Assembly: GCA_024103135.1 (NCBI GenBank)
Contig: JAGFIZ010000106.1
Span: 18,630 to 82,629, forward strand
Length of the DNA stretch: 64,000 bases
Direction of reading: 5' to 3'
Source of the DNA: Bradyrhizobiaceae bacterium
Lineage (GTDB): Bacteria; Bacteroidota; Ignavibacteria; Kapaibacteriales; Kapaibacteriaceae
The notes below the pieces were generated by a model, which saw only the letters and a list, made by a program, of their open reading frames with translations, was not told the DNA's origin and searched no databases. Positions 27,234 through 35,123 of the stretch are shown one piece after another. The first letter of the stretch is position 1. Each line of letters begins with the position of its first letter. A program made the translations under genes and the position numbers.

Positions 27234-27806
27234 ATGCTTCGACTCTGGTCCGCACTTGCTGTTCTGATCACTGCATTCACTCTGGCTAAGGCACAGGTCA
27301 GCAAGCTGCCTGAGCCCCCTACCGGATTTCAGTGGCAACAGCTCCCCGAGCTCAAGGCCGCATTCCTGAAGCCGGAAGGCTGGCACGTCAAGCACCGAGC
27401 AGAGGGTGAAACGCAAGCGTACTTCATCACGCTTGAAGACCTCGACAAACAAGGCACGTTCCTCACAGGACTGTCGGTCAACAGCATTCCCAAGGTATCC
27501 GCCCAGACCAAGCTCTGGGCCAAGCAGTATGCTCGTCAGCTTCACGAGCGCGTGAAGTTGGACAGCACGGTTACCATCCTCAAGGAGTGGGAAAACCCGC
27601 AACCACCGTTTGTGATGTATGGCATGCAAACCGAAAAGAAGGTGGAAGGGGGCTTGAAGGTTCGCATCCACCAGTTACTGGTTGCCAACGAGAAAACGGA
27701 CCGGCTCTATGTGATCACCTTCGAGAGTACGGCAACATTTTGGGATGCTGCATGGAAGATTGGTGACGTGTTGATGACGAAGTTTGTACTCGACGAAGGT
27801 GTTTGA
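27234..27806 (+). CDS. Small exported protein of 190 residues, unknown function
   Basis: It has a signal peptide (LRLWSALAVLITAFTLAKAQ) and a single compact domain. The pattern 'FLKPEGWHVKHRAEGE', 'AYFITLED', 'TGLSVNSIPK' and 'LYVITFESTATFWDAAW' resembles PsbP/Mog1-like folds, but this is only a visual impression. It probably sits in the periplasm or on the outer membrane. It lies 6 bp downstream of clpC, and its 3' end overlaps the uracil-DNA glycosylase start, so co-transcription with clpC and the following repair gene is likely. No function is offered. Confidence 0.6.
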   Translation: MLRLWSALAVLITAFTLAKAQVSKLPEPPTGFQWQQLPELKAAFLKPEGWHVKHRAEGETQAYFITLEDLDKQGTFLTGLSVNSIPKVSAQTKLWAKQYARQLHERVKLDSTVTILKEWENPQPPFVMYGMQTEKKVEGGLKVRIHQLLVANEKTDRLYVITFESTATFWDAAWKIGDVLMTKFVLDEGV

Positions 27807-28551
27807 TCAAGTCATCTCATATCTCCGGCAGCTTCGGGATGTGTACGGGAACGAGTTGTGGGCAGACGTTCCCAAGAACATTACTGCAGTTACTGATTTC
27901 AAACAGCTAGAAGCAACGCTTGTAGCAGCAGACAGTCATGCGTCAATATCCGTGAGTGAACAACAACACGATTCGTCCCATGAATGGGCCGAAGCAACCA
28001 CGCTTGAACAGCTCGAAGAGCTTATTCACGATTGCATGGCATGTCCACTTGGCGCTACCCGCACCAAATTCGTCTTTGGCTCCGGCAATCCGCATGCAGA
28101 GGTACTTGTTGTAGGCGAGGCACCAGGAGCCGACGAGGATCAGCAGGGGCTGCCGTTCGTTGGTCGGGCTGGACAGTTGCTGACCAAGATCCTGGAGAGC
28201 ATTGACCTGCCACGCGAAAGCGTGTACATCTGCAACATTCTCAAGTGCAGGCCACCGAACAATCGCAAACCACAAACACTGGAAACAGATTCATGTGAGC
28301 CCTACCTGTGGAAACAGATAGAGCTCGTTCAACCACGATTCATCCTTGCACTTGGACTTACGGCTGCCAATACCCTGCTGAAGAACAAGGAGAGTATGGG
28401 TGCACTACGAGGAAAAATCCATGACTATCATGGCATAAAGACCTTGGTCACCTACCACCCTGCTGCTCTACTCAGAAATCCAGCATGGAAGAAAGAAACG
28501 TGGGAAGACGTGAAGCATCTAAGGACACTACTTAACACAACAAGCGCATGA
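27784..28551 (+). CDS. Uracil-DNA glycosylase, family 4 ([4Fe-4S])
   Basis: The enzyme removes uracil from DNA. Four iron-sulfur cysteines are present: C84 and C87 (CMAC), C155 (ILKCRPP) and C171 (DSCEPYLW). Motif A is GEAPGADEDQQGLPFVGRAG and motif B is TYHPAALLRNP, both diagnostic of family 4. About 80 residues precede the first Cys pair, a helical extension seen in several bacterial members. The start is uncertain: TTG at 27784 or GTG at 27799, both overlapping the 3' end of the upstream gene; neither has a clear ribosome-binding site. The stop overlaps the ddl start as ATGA. Confidence 0.93.
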   Translation: MYSTKVFDQVISYLRQLRDVYGNELWADVPKNITAVTDFKQLEATLVAADSHASISVSEQQHDSSHEWAEATTLEQLEELIHDCMACPLGATRTKFVFGSGNPHAEVLVVGEAPGADEDQQGLPFVGRAGQLLTKILESIDLPRESVYICNILKCRPPNNRKPQTLETDSCEPYLWKQIELVQPRFILALGLTAANTLLKNKESMGALRGKIHDYHGIKTLVTYHPAALLRNPAWKKETWEDVKHLRTLLNTTSA

Positions 28552-29564
28552 ACATAGCACTACTCCTTGGCGGCATAAGCACGGAGCGTAACATCTCCAT
28601 GATCAGCGGTCGCGCAGTAACAAAGGCACTGCGAGGTCTGGGACACACCGTAACACCAATCGACCCTGCTAGCGGCATACTCACCGATGCCGAACTCGAA
28701 GCAGCAACGGCAGCTCCCGTCTCGGACGAATGGCTACGGTCAGCAGATCCTACACGCATCCTGCAGCTTCCAACCATTGCTGAGGTTCGTGAGGCCGATG
28801 TTGTGTACAACGTACTGCATGGCAAGTACGGCGAAGACGGTTACATCCAGAGTATCCTGGACATACACGGCATACGCTACACCGGTAGCGGTATGCTTGC
28901 CAGTGCCGTTGCCATGGACAAGGTGATGAGCAAGATGCTCTTCCAGGTGGGTGGCATACCCACACCTCATTGGGTCACCGTAAAACCCAGTCAGGCACGC
29001 AATGAACAAGTGCTTGAGGAAATCCGTAGAGAAATACCAGGAGCAATCGTTGTCAAGCCCAATGACCAAGGGTCGACGGTGGGGATGACGATTGTCGAAA
29101 GCGGTATTCTCGACGAAGTAAGTGCAGCAATTCAATTGGCCGGGAAGTATTCCGATACCATACTCATCGAGCAGTATATCCCCGGAAGAGAGCTTACGGT
29201 TGCCGTGTTGGGCGAAGAAGCACTACCAGTGATCGAGATCATTCCGCATGAAGGATTCTACGACTATACTCACAAGTACACCAAGGGTCAGACCGAGTAC
29301 CAATGTCCTGCTGACATTTCGGAAGAAGTCCGCGACCACATCATGAACCTTGCCGTTACTGCCCACCATATTCTTGGGTGCAAGGCTATTAGTCGGGTGG
29401 ACTTCAGACTCACGGAAGACAACATGCCCGTTTGTCTCGAGGTCAATACCAGTCCTGGCTTTACCGAGCTAAGTCTCGTGCCAATGGCTGCCCGCGAAGC
29501 AGGGATCGAGTTTGGTCCGCTTTGCGAAGAAATCATCCGTCTGAGCACAGAGGACGCATCATGA
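28548..29564 (+). CDS. ddl: D-alanine--D-alanine ligase
   Basis: The 338-residue ATP-grasp enzyme makes the D-Ala-D-Ala dipeptide of peptidoglycan. It starts MNIALLLGGISTERNISM and contains LHGKYGEDG, the ATP-binding 'IVVKPNDQGSTVGM', EQYIPGRELTVAVLG, and the metal-binding end VDFRLTEDN ... LEVNTSPGFTELS. The 'STERNIS' loop replaces the usual S-x-E-xx-VS wording but keeps Glu and Ser. The start overlaps the udg stop, and the stop overlaps the next start (both ATGA), so the three genes are translationally coupled. Confidence 0.95.
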   Translation: MNIALLLGGISTERNISMISGRAVTKALRGLGHTVTPIDPASGILTDAELEAATAAPVSDEWLRSADPTRILQLPTIAEVREADVVYNVLHGKYGEDGYIQSILDIHGIRYTGSGMLASAVAMDKVMSKMLFQVGGIPTPHWVTVKPSQARNEQVLEEIRREIPGAIVVKPNDQGSTVGMTIVESGILDEVSAAIQLAGKYSDTILIEQYIPGRELTVAVLGEEALPVIEIIPHEGFYDYTHKYTKGQTEYQCPADISEEVRDHIMNLAVTAHHILGCKAISRVDFRLTEDNMPVCLEVNTSPGFTELSLVPMAAREAGIEFGPLCEEIIRLSTEDAS

Positions 29565-30562
29565 GGTCCGTGCAGTTGACAGGTATTGGGAATGCCCTTG
29601 TAGACGTTGAATTCAAGATATCCGAAGAAGAGCTGCAGGCGTTTGGCGTCCAGAAGAGCACAATGCAGCTTACCGAACCAGCACGTCAAGCAGAGATCTT
29701 GAAAGCACTGGCGGACCGTACTGCTGTTCGTAGTAGCGGCGGTTCGGTAGCCAACTCCATCATTGCTTTTGCGCAGTTTGGTGGGACGGCTGGTTTTATC
29801 TCGATTCTCGGTAACGATTCGATGGGGCAGTTCTATGCCTCGGAGTTCCTTGATCTTGGCATTGTGCTTACAGCCAAGCAGATGCATGGTCAGGACACTG
29901 GTTCATGTGTGGTGTTCATTACCCCAGATGGCGAGCGAACGATGAATACCACACTAGCAGCAAACCTGAACTTCAACAGGACAATGCTCGATGAAGATGT
30001 TATCAAGCATTCCGAGTGGTTGCTGCTGGAGGGATACAAGCTCACCGAAGCAGGAGGAGCGGAGTCACTGGACGTAGCAGCATATACGGCAAGAAGACAC
30101 GGTGGACGTGTAGCCGTGAGTTGTTCGGACACCTTCATCATTGACGTGTTTGGTGATCAGCTCCGGAGTATTCTCAAGAATGCCGATATGATCTTCTGCA
30201 ACGAACAAGAAGCTTGTAAGCTAGCGGACGAAGAAACCGTCCACCATGCCTACCAAGCTCTCAAAAGCCGATATGGCAATGTTGCACTCACCCAAGGTGC
30301 TGCGGGTTCGCAAGTACACTGGTATGGCAAGGAAGCCGCTATCCCTGCCTATGCAGTCGAGATGGTGGATGCTACCGGTGCAGGCGATATGTATGCCGGT
30401 GCATTTCTCTACGGAGTACTCAATGGCAAGAGCTTGGAGCACAGCGGTTGGCTTGCGTCATACTGTAGTGCGAAGGTCGTAGGGCAGTATGGTGCACGAC
30501 TCAAGACCAACCACATCGAGGTGCGTGACTACGTTCTCAAGAATGCTCCCGTGATTGGATAA
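29561..30562 (+). CDS. PfkB-family kinase, adenosine-kinase-like
   Basis: The 333-residue protein (ATG at 29561) has the ribokinase-family substrate Gly-Gly motif RSSGGSVANSIIAFAQFGG near residue 58, 'DTGSCVVFITPDGERTM', and the C-terminal signature VDATGAGDMYAGAFL with the catalytic Asp of GAGD. The N-terminal 'GIGNALVDVEFKI' and overall pattern fit adenosine kinase-like sugar kinases common in the FCB group. A phosphoryl transfer from ATP to a nucleoside or sugar is expected; adenosine is an inference. The start overlaps the ddl stop by 4 nt; an in-frame upstream start inside ddl is not credible. Confidence 0.9.
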   Translation: MRSVQLTGIGNALVDVEFKISEEELQAFGVQKSTMQLTEPARQAEILKALADRTAVRSSGGSVANSIIAFAQFGGTAGFISILGNDSMGQFYASEFLDLGIVLTAKQMHGQDTGSCVVFITPDGERTMNTTLAANLNFNRTMLDEDVIKHSEWLLLEGYKLTEAGGAESLDVAAYTARRHGGRVAVSCSDTFIIDVFGDQLRSILKNADMIFCNEQEACKLADEETVHHAYQALKSRYGNVALTQGAAGSQVHWYGKEAAIPAYAVEMVDATGAGDMYAGAFLYGVLNGKSLEHSGWLASYCSAKVVGQYGARLKTNHIEVRDYVLKNAPVIG

Positions 30563-30567
30563 CCATC

Positions 30568-31923
30568 ATGGCAAGCGTAACACTTCATCGGCTTATCGTA
30601 GCAGTAATTGTCTGTGCTCTTGGCAGTACGCAGTATCTCACTGCCCAGAGTGGTCTTACCATGGCCGAAATGCGCGAGAAGCTCGGTAAATACTTTGCCG
30701 AAGAACTATTGGCCGACCTAGAGAAACCCATGCCCAAGGGTGCTACCTACAGAATCTGGGGCTGGGATGTCGGCGACTTTACTGGTGACGGATATAACGA
30801 TGTAGCACTGAGCGTGTACACCACAGGTACTCGGAAGAAAGAGTGCACCGTTCACATGTTTGCCGACGTAGAGGGCTTCCTGGTGGACGTGGCAATGTTT
30901 ACCGTGCCATTTGTGGACCTACCACTGGAGGTTGGCGTGGTAATCAAGGACACAACGTGTTTCATCGCTCGAAAGAAACGCTCGGACGACTGGAGCATGA
31001 AGGGCTATCGGTTCGTTGCCGGCTCGGTTGTCCTCGTCGACGAGTTCAACTCCAACAAGGTTAACGGCTACCCACACGAAGACTATCGCAACTATCTATC
31101 GCTTGATACTCGAGAGCAGTTTACCAACACAAAGGACAAGGTTCTTTTCCAGTCAGACTACCTTACCATCCCGTGCTATGAGCGTGGACGTCAGCTATTT
31201 GCCGGCACCAATGCAGAAGTCCGCGTTGGCTCTGTCCGACAAGTCCTCAACGGTTCGTATTGGTGGAAGGGGGCTGATGATGCTTCGTTTGCAGCACGCT
31301 TGGTGTATGACGACAACAACCTCTATGTGCGAGTCAACGTGACGGACAGTACCGTAGTGACTGGTTGGTGCGATACATGTCCGGCAGACAGAGTAGAGTT
31401 GTGGTTCGAGCTTAACGAGCTCGCTAAAGGAACCTATTCACGTGCCATTCAAAAGGTCGGCAAACGTGGCATCGAGCTGCGCAACGAAGTCGATAGCGGC
31501 ATTTACGCCCTTGCCGTAAAGATTGGCGACTTCGAAGAAGTGCCGCCCACCGTCAAGGTTAAAACAACGGACGATTTGGATCAGGCACAGAATGCTGCCC
31601 TTGAACGGGTAAGGGTTGTTACCGTACAGAAGTCAGACGGATACGTTGTAAAGCTCAAGATTCCTTGGGAGTTACTCGGTTTTGCCCAGGCTCCGGTTGA
31701 CGACGATTCGCTTACCGAATACGGATGTACCATTGTACTGTACGACGTTGACAACGAGTTCAGACCAGAAGAAACAACAACGATTGCCTCAAGCCCCCTA
31801 TCCAGCCTGGATCCCTCTACCTATGGGGCTATTAGCATGGTTCCAGCAGGCAAATGGTATGGTGAAACCCGAAACATCTTTGCCGAAGGAGTGATGGCAA
31901 CGCTCCGTGAATTGGGTTTTTAG
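30568..31923 (+). CDS. Secreted protein with CBM9-like sugar-binding domain
   Basis: The 451-residue product starts with a signal peptide (ending YLTAQ). Residues 55-170 contain an FG-GAP/VCBS-like line (WGWDVGDFTGDGYNDVALSV). From about 215 the sequence reads as a carbohydrate-binding family 9-like module: ARLVYDDNNLYVRVNVTDS, then DRVELWFELNE, later VVKLKIPWELLGF. Such domains bind sugars or lie in surface-attached enzymes; no catalytic domain is visible. It has no T9SS tail that I recognise. It follows the PfkB kinase by 5 bp and precedes the ATP synthase cluster. Confidence 0.65.
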   Translation: MASVTLHRLIVAVIVCALGSTQYLTAQSGLTMAEMREKLGKYFAEELLADLEKPMPKGATYRIWGWDVGDFTGDGYNDVALSVYTTGTRKKECTVHMFADVEGFLVDVAMFTVPFVDLPLEVGVVIKDTTCFIARKKRSDDWSMKGYRFVAGSVVLVDEFNSNKVNGYPHEDYRNYLSLDTREQFTNTKDKVLFQSDYLTIPCYERGRQLFAGTNAEVRVGSVRQVLNGSYWWKGADDASFAARLVYDDNNLYVRVNVTDSTVVTGWCDTCPADRVELWFELNELAKGTYSRAIQKVGKRGIELRNEVDSGIYALAVKIGDFEEVPPTVKVKTTDDLDQAQNAALERVRVVTVQKSDGYVVKLKIPWELLGFAQAPVDDDSLTEYGCTIVLYDVDNEFRPEETTTIASSPLSSLDPSTYGAISMVPAGKWYGETRNIFAEGVMATLRELGF

Positions 31924-31964
31924 GTCGCACCCGCCTAATTTTGCGCGCGTTTGGTAGCCAAGCT

Positions 31965-32258
31965 ATGTCAACCCACAACTCTAGGAGTGACCGGCGTGTT
32001 ACGTCGGTCATGCAACAAGTAACGCCATACATGGCGTTGGGCACACAGTTAGCGGTCACCGTTTTGTTGCTAGGAGCAGTTGGTTGGTACATCGACAATC
32101 AGCTTAATACTGCCCCATGGTGGTTAATTGGTGGTTTGTGTGTTGGTTCTGGTATTGGCTTCACGCAGTTTTTACGATCTGTCCAGCGATTGCTAGAGGC
32201 AGACAAACGACGTAAGCAAGGAAAGGAGAACGGGTGGGCGAGAAGGGACCCCTCGTAG
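31965..32258 (+). CDS. AtpZ-like small membrane protein of the ATP synthase cluster
   Basis: The 97-residue protein has two membrane helices (YMALGTQLAVTVLLLGAVGW, WWLIGGLCVGSGIGFTQFL) separated by a short loop, then a basic tail. It matches the AtpZ/AtpI-associated family, which helps assemble the c-ring or moves Mg/Ca. ATG at 31965 is preferred to an in-frame alternative at 31941. Its 3' end overlaps the next gene by 25 nt. It opens the atp operon; the 41-bp gap upstream shows no clear promoter. Confidence 0.8.
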   Translation: MSTHNSRSDRRVTSVMQQVTPYMALGTQLAVTVLLLGAVGWYIDNQLNTAPWWLIGGLCVGSGIGFTQFLRSVQRLLEADKRRKQGKENGWARRDPS

Positions 32259-32617
32259 CAGCAGTAACAGCATTTGGGATTTGCGTGGTGAATGCCCTCA
32301 TTGGATTCCTCGTAACCCGCTGGGCATTCCAGAAGGAAATGAACACATTCCTTGCAATTGTGTTTGGGTCTTTTGGTGTGCGTGCCATTCTTGTTATTGC
32401 CGCTGTGTGGGCTTGTATTGGACCGCTTGACATGCACCAGGTTGCATTTGCCATCACGTTTGCCATTTCATGTTTTGTATTTCTCATGGGGGAAATACTT
32501 TTTTTTCATCAATGGTTCGAAAAGCAGAAGAGACAGGTGCGTCCACCCGTGTCGGAGCTATTAAAAAAAAACATCGCTAAGACCCTAATGGGCTCTACCC
32601 TAGTGCAATTTGTATGA
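32234..32617 (+). CDS. AtpI-like membrane protein
   Basis: The 127-residue product has four hydrophobic helices (PLVAAVTAFGICVVNALIGF, FLAIVFGSFGVRAILVIAAV, VAFAITFAISCFVFLMGEIL) and a short basic C-terminus. Size, topology and position between AtpZ and AtpB fit ATP synthase subunit I, a c-ring assembly factor. It starts with GTG at 32234, supported by AAGGAG about 6 nt upstream. It overlaps atpZ by 25 nt and atpB by 4 nt (ATGA). Confidence 0.75.
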   Translation: MGEKGPLVAAVTAFGICVVNALIGFLVTRWAFQKEMNTFLAIVFGSFGVRAILVIAAVWACIGPLDMHQVAFAITFAISCFVFLMGEILFFHQWFEKQKRQVRPPVSELLKKNIAKTLMGSTLVQFV

Positions 32618-33699
32618 AGTCAGACACCACACATCAACACAGTGCTCCTGCTGCGCAAGCGCATAATGCCCACGATCATGCGCATGAGCATGCATCGCAT
32701 GGCGATGCCCACGCTGCTCATACATCAAGCCGTGAAACGGCAGCCATTCATGCCGAAGAGGTTAGAGGCGCCGAGGTGTTTACTCACCTTATCGGTGAGC
32801 TGGGCGACCACCACGAAGTGAACATGTTCTTCGGCAAGGCCGAAGTGTTGCCTGTGATTCTGTGGGACAATGGCTTGCACATGTATGCAAACCCCCATGC
32901 AATGCATGAGGCAGGTGTGTATACGCTGCATGAAGGACACCCAGTGCGGACGTCTGATCACGGACATCCGGCGTTGGATCTGAGCGTAACCAACTTCGTT
33001 GTGTATGAGTGGCTTGCCATGGCCATCCTCGCCATCGCATTTATCGTTGGTACGCGTCGGTACAGAACACGTCCACTCGAAGCACCCAAGGGCATCCAGA
33101 ACGTCCTCGAATCGTTGGTGCTGTACATCCGCGACGAAATTGTCCGCCCGAACGTAGGTACCGACAAGCGAGCCGACCGCATGATGCCCTACATCATGTC
33201 GCTCTTCTTCTTCATCCTCACCTTGAACCTCTTTGGCTTGCTTCCTGGCAACCACTCCGCAACCGGAGCCATGGGACTAACGGCAGCGCTTGCACTCACG
33301 TCGTTCGTTGTCGTGAATTTCGTTGCGATCAAGGATGCAGGTATCGGTGCCTGGCTGCATCACCTTCTTGGTGGAGCTCCATGGTATATGGCCTTGATCA
33401 TGGTGCCGATCGAAATCATCTCGATGTTGACGAAGCCATTCGCTCTGATGATCCGTTTGTTTGCGAACATGACGGCAGGTCACATCGTCTTGCTCTCGCT
33501 GGTAGGACTGATTTTCTTCTTCGAATCGTGGCTTGTAACTCCGGTAAGCGTTGGCTTCTCGGTGTTCATCTACCTACTTGAACTTCTTGTGGCTTTTCTT
33601 CAAGCGTACATCTTTGCCATGCTCACCTCTGTGTTTATCGGACTAGCACTCGGTGATCATGCTTCACACGATCATTCACATACAACCAATACACACTAA
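32614..33699 (+). CDS. atpB: F0F1 ATP synthase subunit a, with histidine-rich ends
   Basis: This inner-membrane stator subunit forms the proton half-channels. The essential Arg is R281 in PFALMIRLFANMTAGHIVLL. Five or six helices follow residue 125. The N-terminal arm of about 125 residues is longer than usual, and its first 36 residues hold ten histidines (H7, H9, H17, H20, H22, H24, H26, H29, H33, H36). The C-terminus adds five more (GDHASHDHSHTTNTH). FCB-group AtpB proteins are often long here, but the His richness suggests metal binding. The start overlaps the AtpI-like gene as ATGA. Confidence 0.95.
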   Translation: MKSDTTHQHSAPAAQAHNAHDHAHEHASHGDAHAAHTSSRETAAIHAEEVRGAEVFTHLIGELGDHHEVNMFFGKAEVLPVILWDNGLHMYANPHAMHEAGVYTLHEGHPVRTSDHGHPALDLSVTNFVVYEWLAMAILAIAFIVGTRRYRTRPLEAPKGIQNVLESLVLYIRDEIVRPNVGTDKRADRMMPYIMSLFFFILTLNLFGLLPGNHSATGAMGLTAALALTSFVVVNFVAIKDAGIGAWLHHLLGGAPWYMALIMVPIEIISMLTKPFALMIRLFANMTAGHIVLLSLVGLIFFFESWLVTPVSVGFSVFIYLLELLVAFLQAYIFAMLTSVFIGLALGDHASHDHSHTTNTH

Positions 33700-33716
33700 T
33701 AACCCCTGGAGGAAAC

Positions 33717-33947
33717 ATGGACGCAGTTGCATTTGCGTGGCTATCGGCCGGTCTCGGCGTAGGCGTAACAGTTTTTGGCGTAGGTACCGGTATCGGTAGA
33801 CTTGCTGCTGCCGCTCTTGAAGCTAGCAGCCGTCAACCAGAGAACGCTGGTGACATCCGTACAACGATGATCATCGGTGCAGCACTTATCGAAGGTGTTG
33901 CTCTGCTGGCTGGCGTTATCTGTATTCTTTTGGCTGTTAAGGCATAA
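33717..33947 (+). CDS. atpE: F0F1 ATP synthase subunit c
   Basis: This 76-residue hairpin is the rotor ring subunit. Helix 1 is Gly-rich (GLGVGVTVFGVGTGIGRLAA), the polar loop is SSRQPE, and helix 2 carries the ion-binding E59 (GAALIEGVALLAGV). A Gly rather than Ser or Thr follows the Glu, which fits proton rather than sodium coupling. A strong ribosome-binding site (GGAGGAAAC, then ATG) precedes it, consistent with the need for many copies. Confidence 0.96.
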   Translation: MDAVAFAWLSAGLGVGVTVFGVGTGIGRLAAAALEASSRQPENAGDIRTTMIIGAALIEGVALLAGVICILLAVKA

Positions 33948-33956
33948 GAAGTTCTT

Positions 33957-34006
33957 ACCCCGCTCTTGCGGGGTCAGAGTCGGCTTGCTTATTAGCAATT
34001 CGACTC
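33957..34006. promoter_or_regulatory. Two stem-loops between atpE and atpF
   Basis: ACCCCGC/GCGGGGT with a TCTT loop (33957-33974) is a compact 7-bp hairpin 9 bp after the atpE stop. It is followed by GAGTCG (33977-33982)/CGACTC (34001-34006). They fill half of the 118-bp gap in an otherwise tight operon. They could attenuate transcription or protect the atpB-atpE mRNA, raising subunit c output relative to the downstream genes. Confidence 0.55.
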
Positions 34007-34065
34007 GGACCTCTCGTTGAAGCACCCGTTGTTTTTGACACATTCTTCATTCTGCAGACACACAG

Positions 34066-34560
34066 ATGCCTGAATTTCTAAAACTCGAACCCGGTCTCGT
34101 CATCTGGACGTTGATCAACTTCTCCATCTTCGTTTTCATCATTGCACGCTTTGGCTGGAAGCCGATGAAGGCAGGTCTTGCTGCAAGAGAGAAGGCGATT
34201 GGCGATAGCATTTCTTCTGCAGAACGTGCAAATGCCGAGGCACAAAGCATCCTTCGTGAAGCCAAGGAGCAAATCCATGGTGCTCAGTCCGAAGTGATGA
34301 ACATCGTCCGCGAAGGCAAGGCACAAGCCGAGGCAATGGTCAAGAAGGCAGCCGACGAAGCCGATGTGGTGAAGATGCAGAAGCTTGCCGAGGCACAACG
34401 AGAGATCGACAGACAGAAGGACGAGGCAATCAAGCAGCTCAGAGCCGAAGTGGCAAACCTCGTGGTCGACACGACTGAGAAGCTATTGGGACGGACCGTA
34501 GAGGCAGCCGACCACAAGCGTTTGGCCGAAGAGTATATGAAAGACCTTTCGAAGAACTAA
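34066..34560 (+). CDS. atpF: F0F1 ATP synthase subunit b
   Basis: The 164-residue protein has one N-terminal helix (LVIWTLINFSIFVFIIARF), then a long charged coiled coil rich in Ala, Glu and Lys (ERANAEAQSILREAKEQI onward) that forms the peripheral stalk. Length and layout are normal. It follows the intra-operon hairpins and precedes atpH by 3 bp. Confidence 0.94.
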   Translation: MPEFLKLEPGLVIWTLINFSIFVFIIARFGWKPMKAGLAAREKAIGDSISSAERANAEAQSILREAKEQIHGAQSEVMNIVREGKAQAEAMVKKAADEADVVKMQKLAEAQREIDRQKDEAIKQLRAEVANLVVDTTEKLLGRTVEAADHKRLAEEYMKDLSKN

Positions 34561-34563
34561 ACC

Positions 34564-35103
34564 ATGTCAACAAAGGCCATTTTCACACGGTATGCTCACG
34601 CTCTCCTTAACCAGGCAGAGCGCCTGAATGCCGTGCCTGCTATTGAGCAAGATGTTGCAACCATCAGGCGGTATGTAGAACAGTCTGCCGACCTTCGAAT
34701 GCTCTTTCGTAGTCCGATCATCGAGTACTGGCGCAAGAAGCGTATAGTGACGGAGATCTTCCAGGGTTCTGTTCACGATCTGTCATTGTCGTTCTTGCAC
34801 TTGGTAGTTGAGAAGCGACGTGAGAAGTACCTCGTCCAGATTCTCGATGCATTCCAGGACCAGCTCGACATCAAGCGTAATCTACTTCGCGTAGGCATTA
34901 CGAGTGCTCAGCCACTCGAGGATGAACTACAGGCCAAGATGACGTCCGCCCTAAGCGCCCGCACAGGTAAGACTGTGCTTCCCACGTTTACAACAAATCA
35001 GGACCTTATCGCAGGCATCTCGGTAACCATTGGCGACACGGTTATCGACGGGTCCTTGCGTACGCGTCTTGCCGAACTCAGAGAACAACTTGCTCATACT
35101 TGA
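34564..35103 (+). CDS. atpH: F0F1 ATP synthase subunit delta
   Basis: The 179-residue OSCP/delta subunit joins the peripheral stalk to F1. It shows the helical N-domain (ARYAHALL-type start 'FTRYAHALLNQAE', LRMLFRSPII) and the conserved C-terminal turn 'QDLIAGISVTIGDTVIDGSLRTRL'. The order b-delta-alpha is standard. An AAGGA lies 8 nt before the following atpA start. Confidence 0.94.
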   Translation: MSTKAIFTRYAHALLNQAERLNAVPAIEQDVATIRRYVEQSADLRMLFRSPIIEYWRKKRIVTEIFQGSVHDLSLSFLHLVVEKRREKYLVQILDAFQDQLDIKRNLLRVGITSAQPLEDELQAKMTSALSARTGKTVLPTFTTNQDLIAGISVTIGDTVIDGSLRTRLAELREQLAHT

Positions 35104-35123
35104 TCTATTGCTAAGGAACTACA

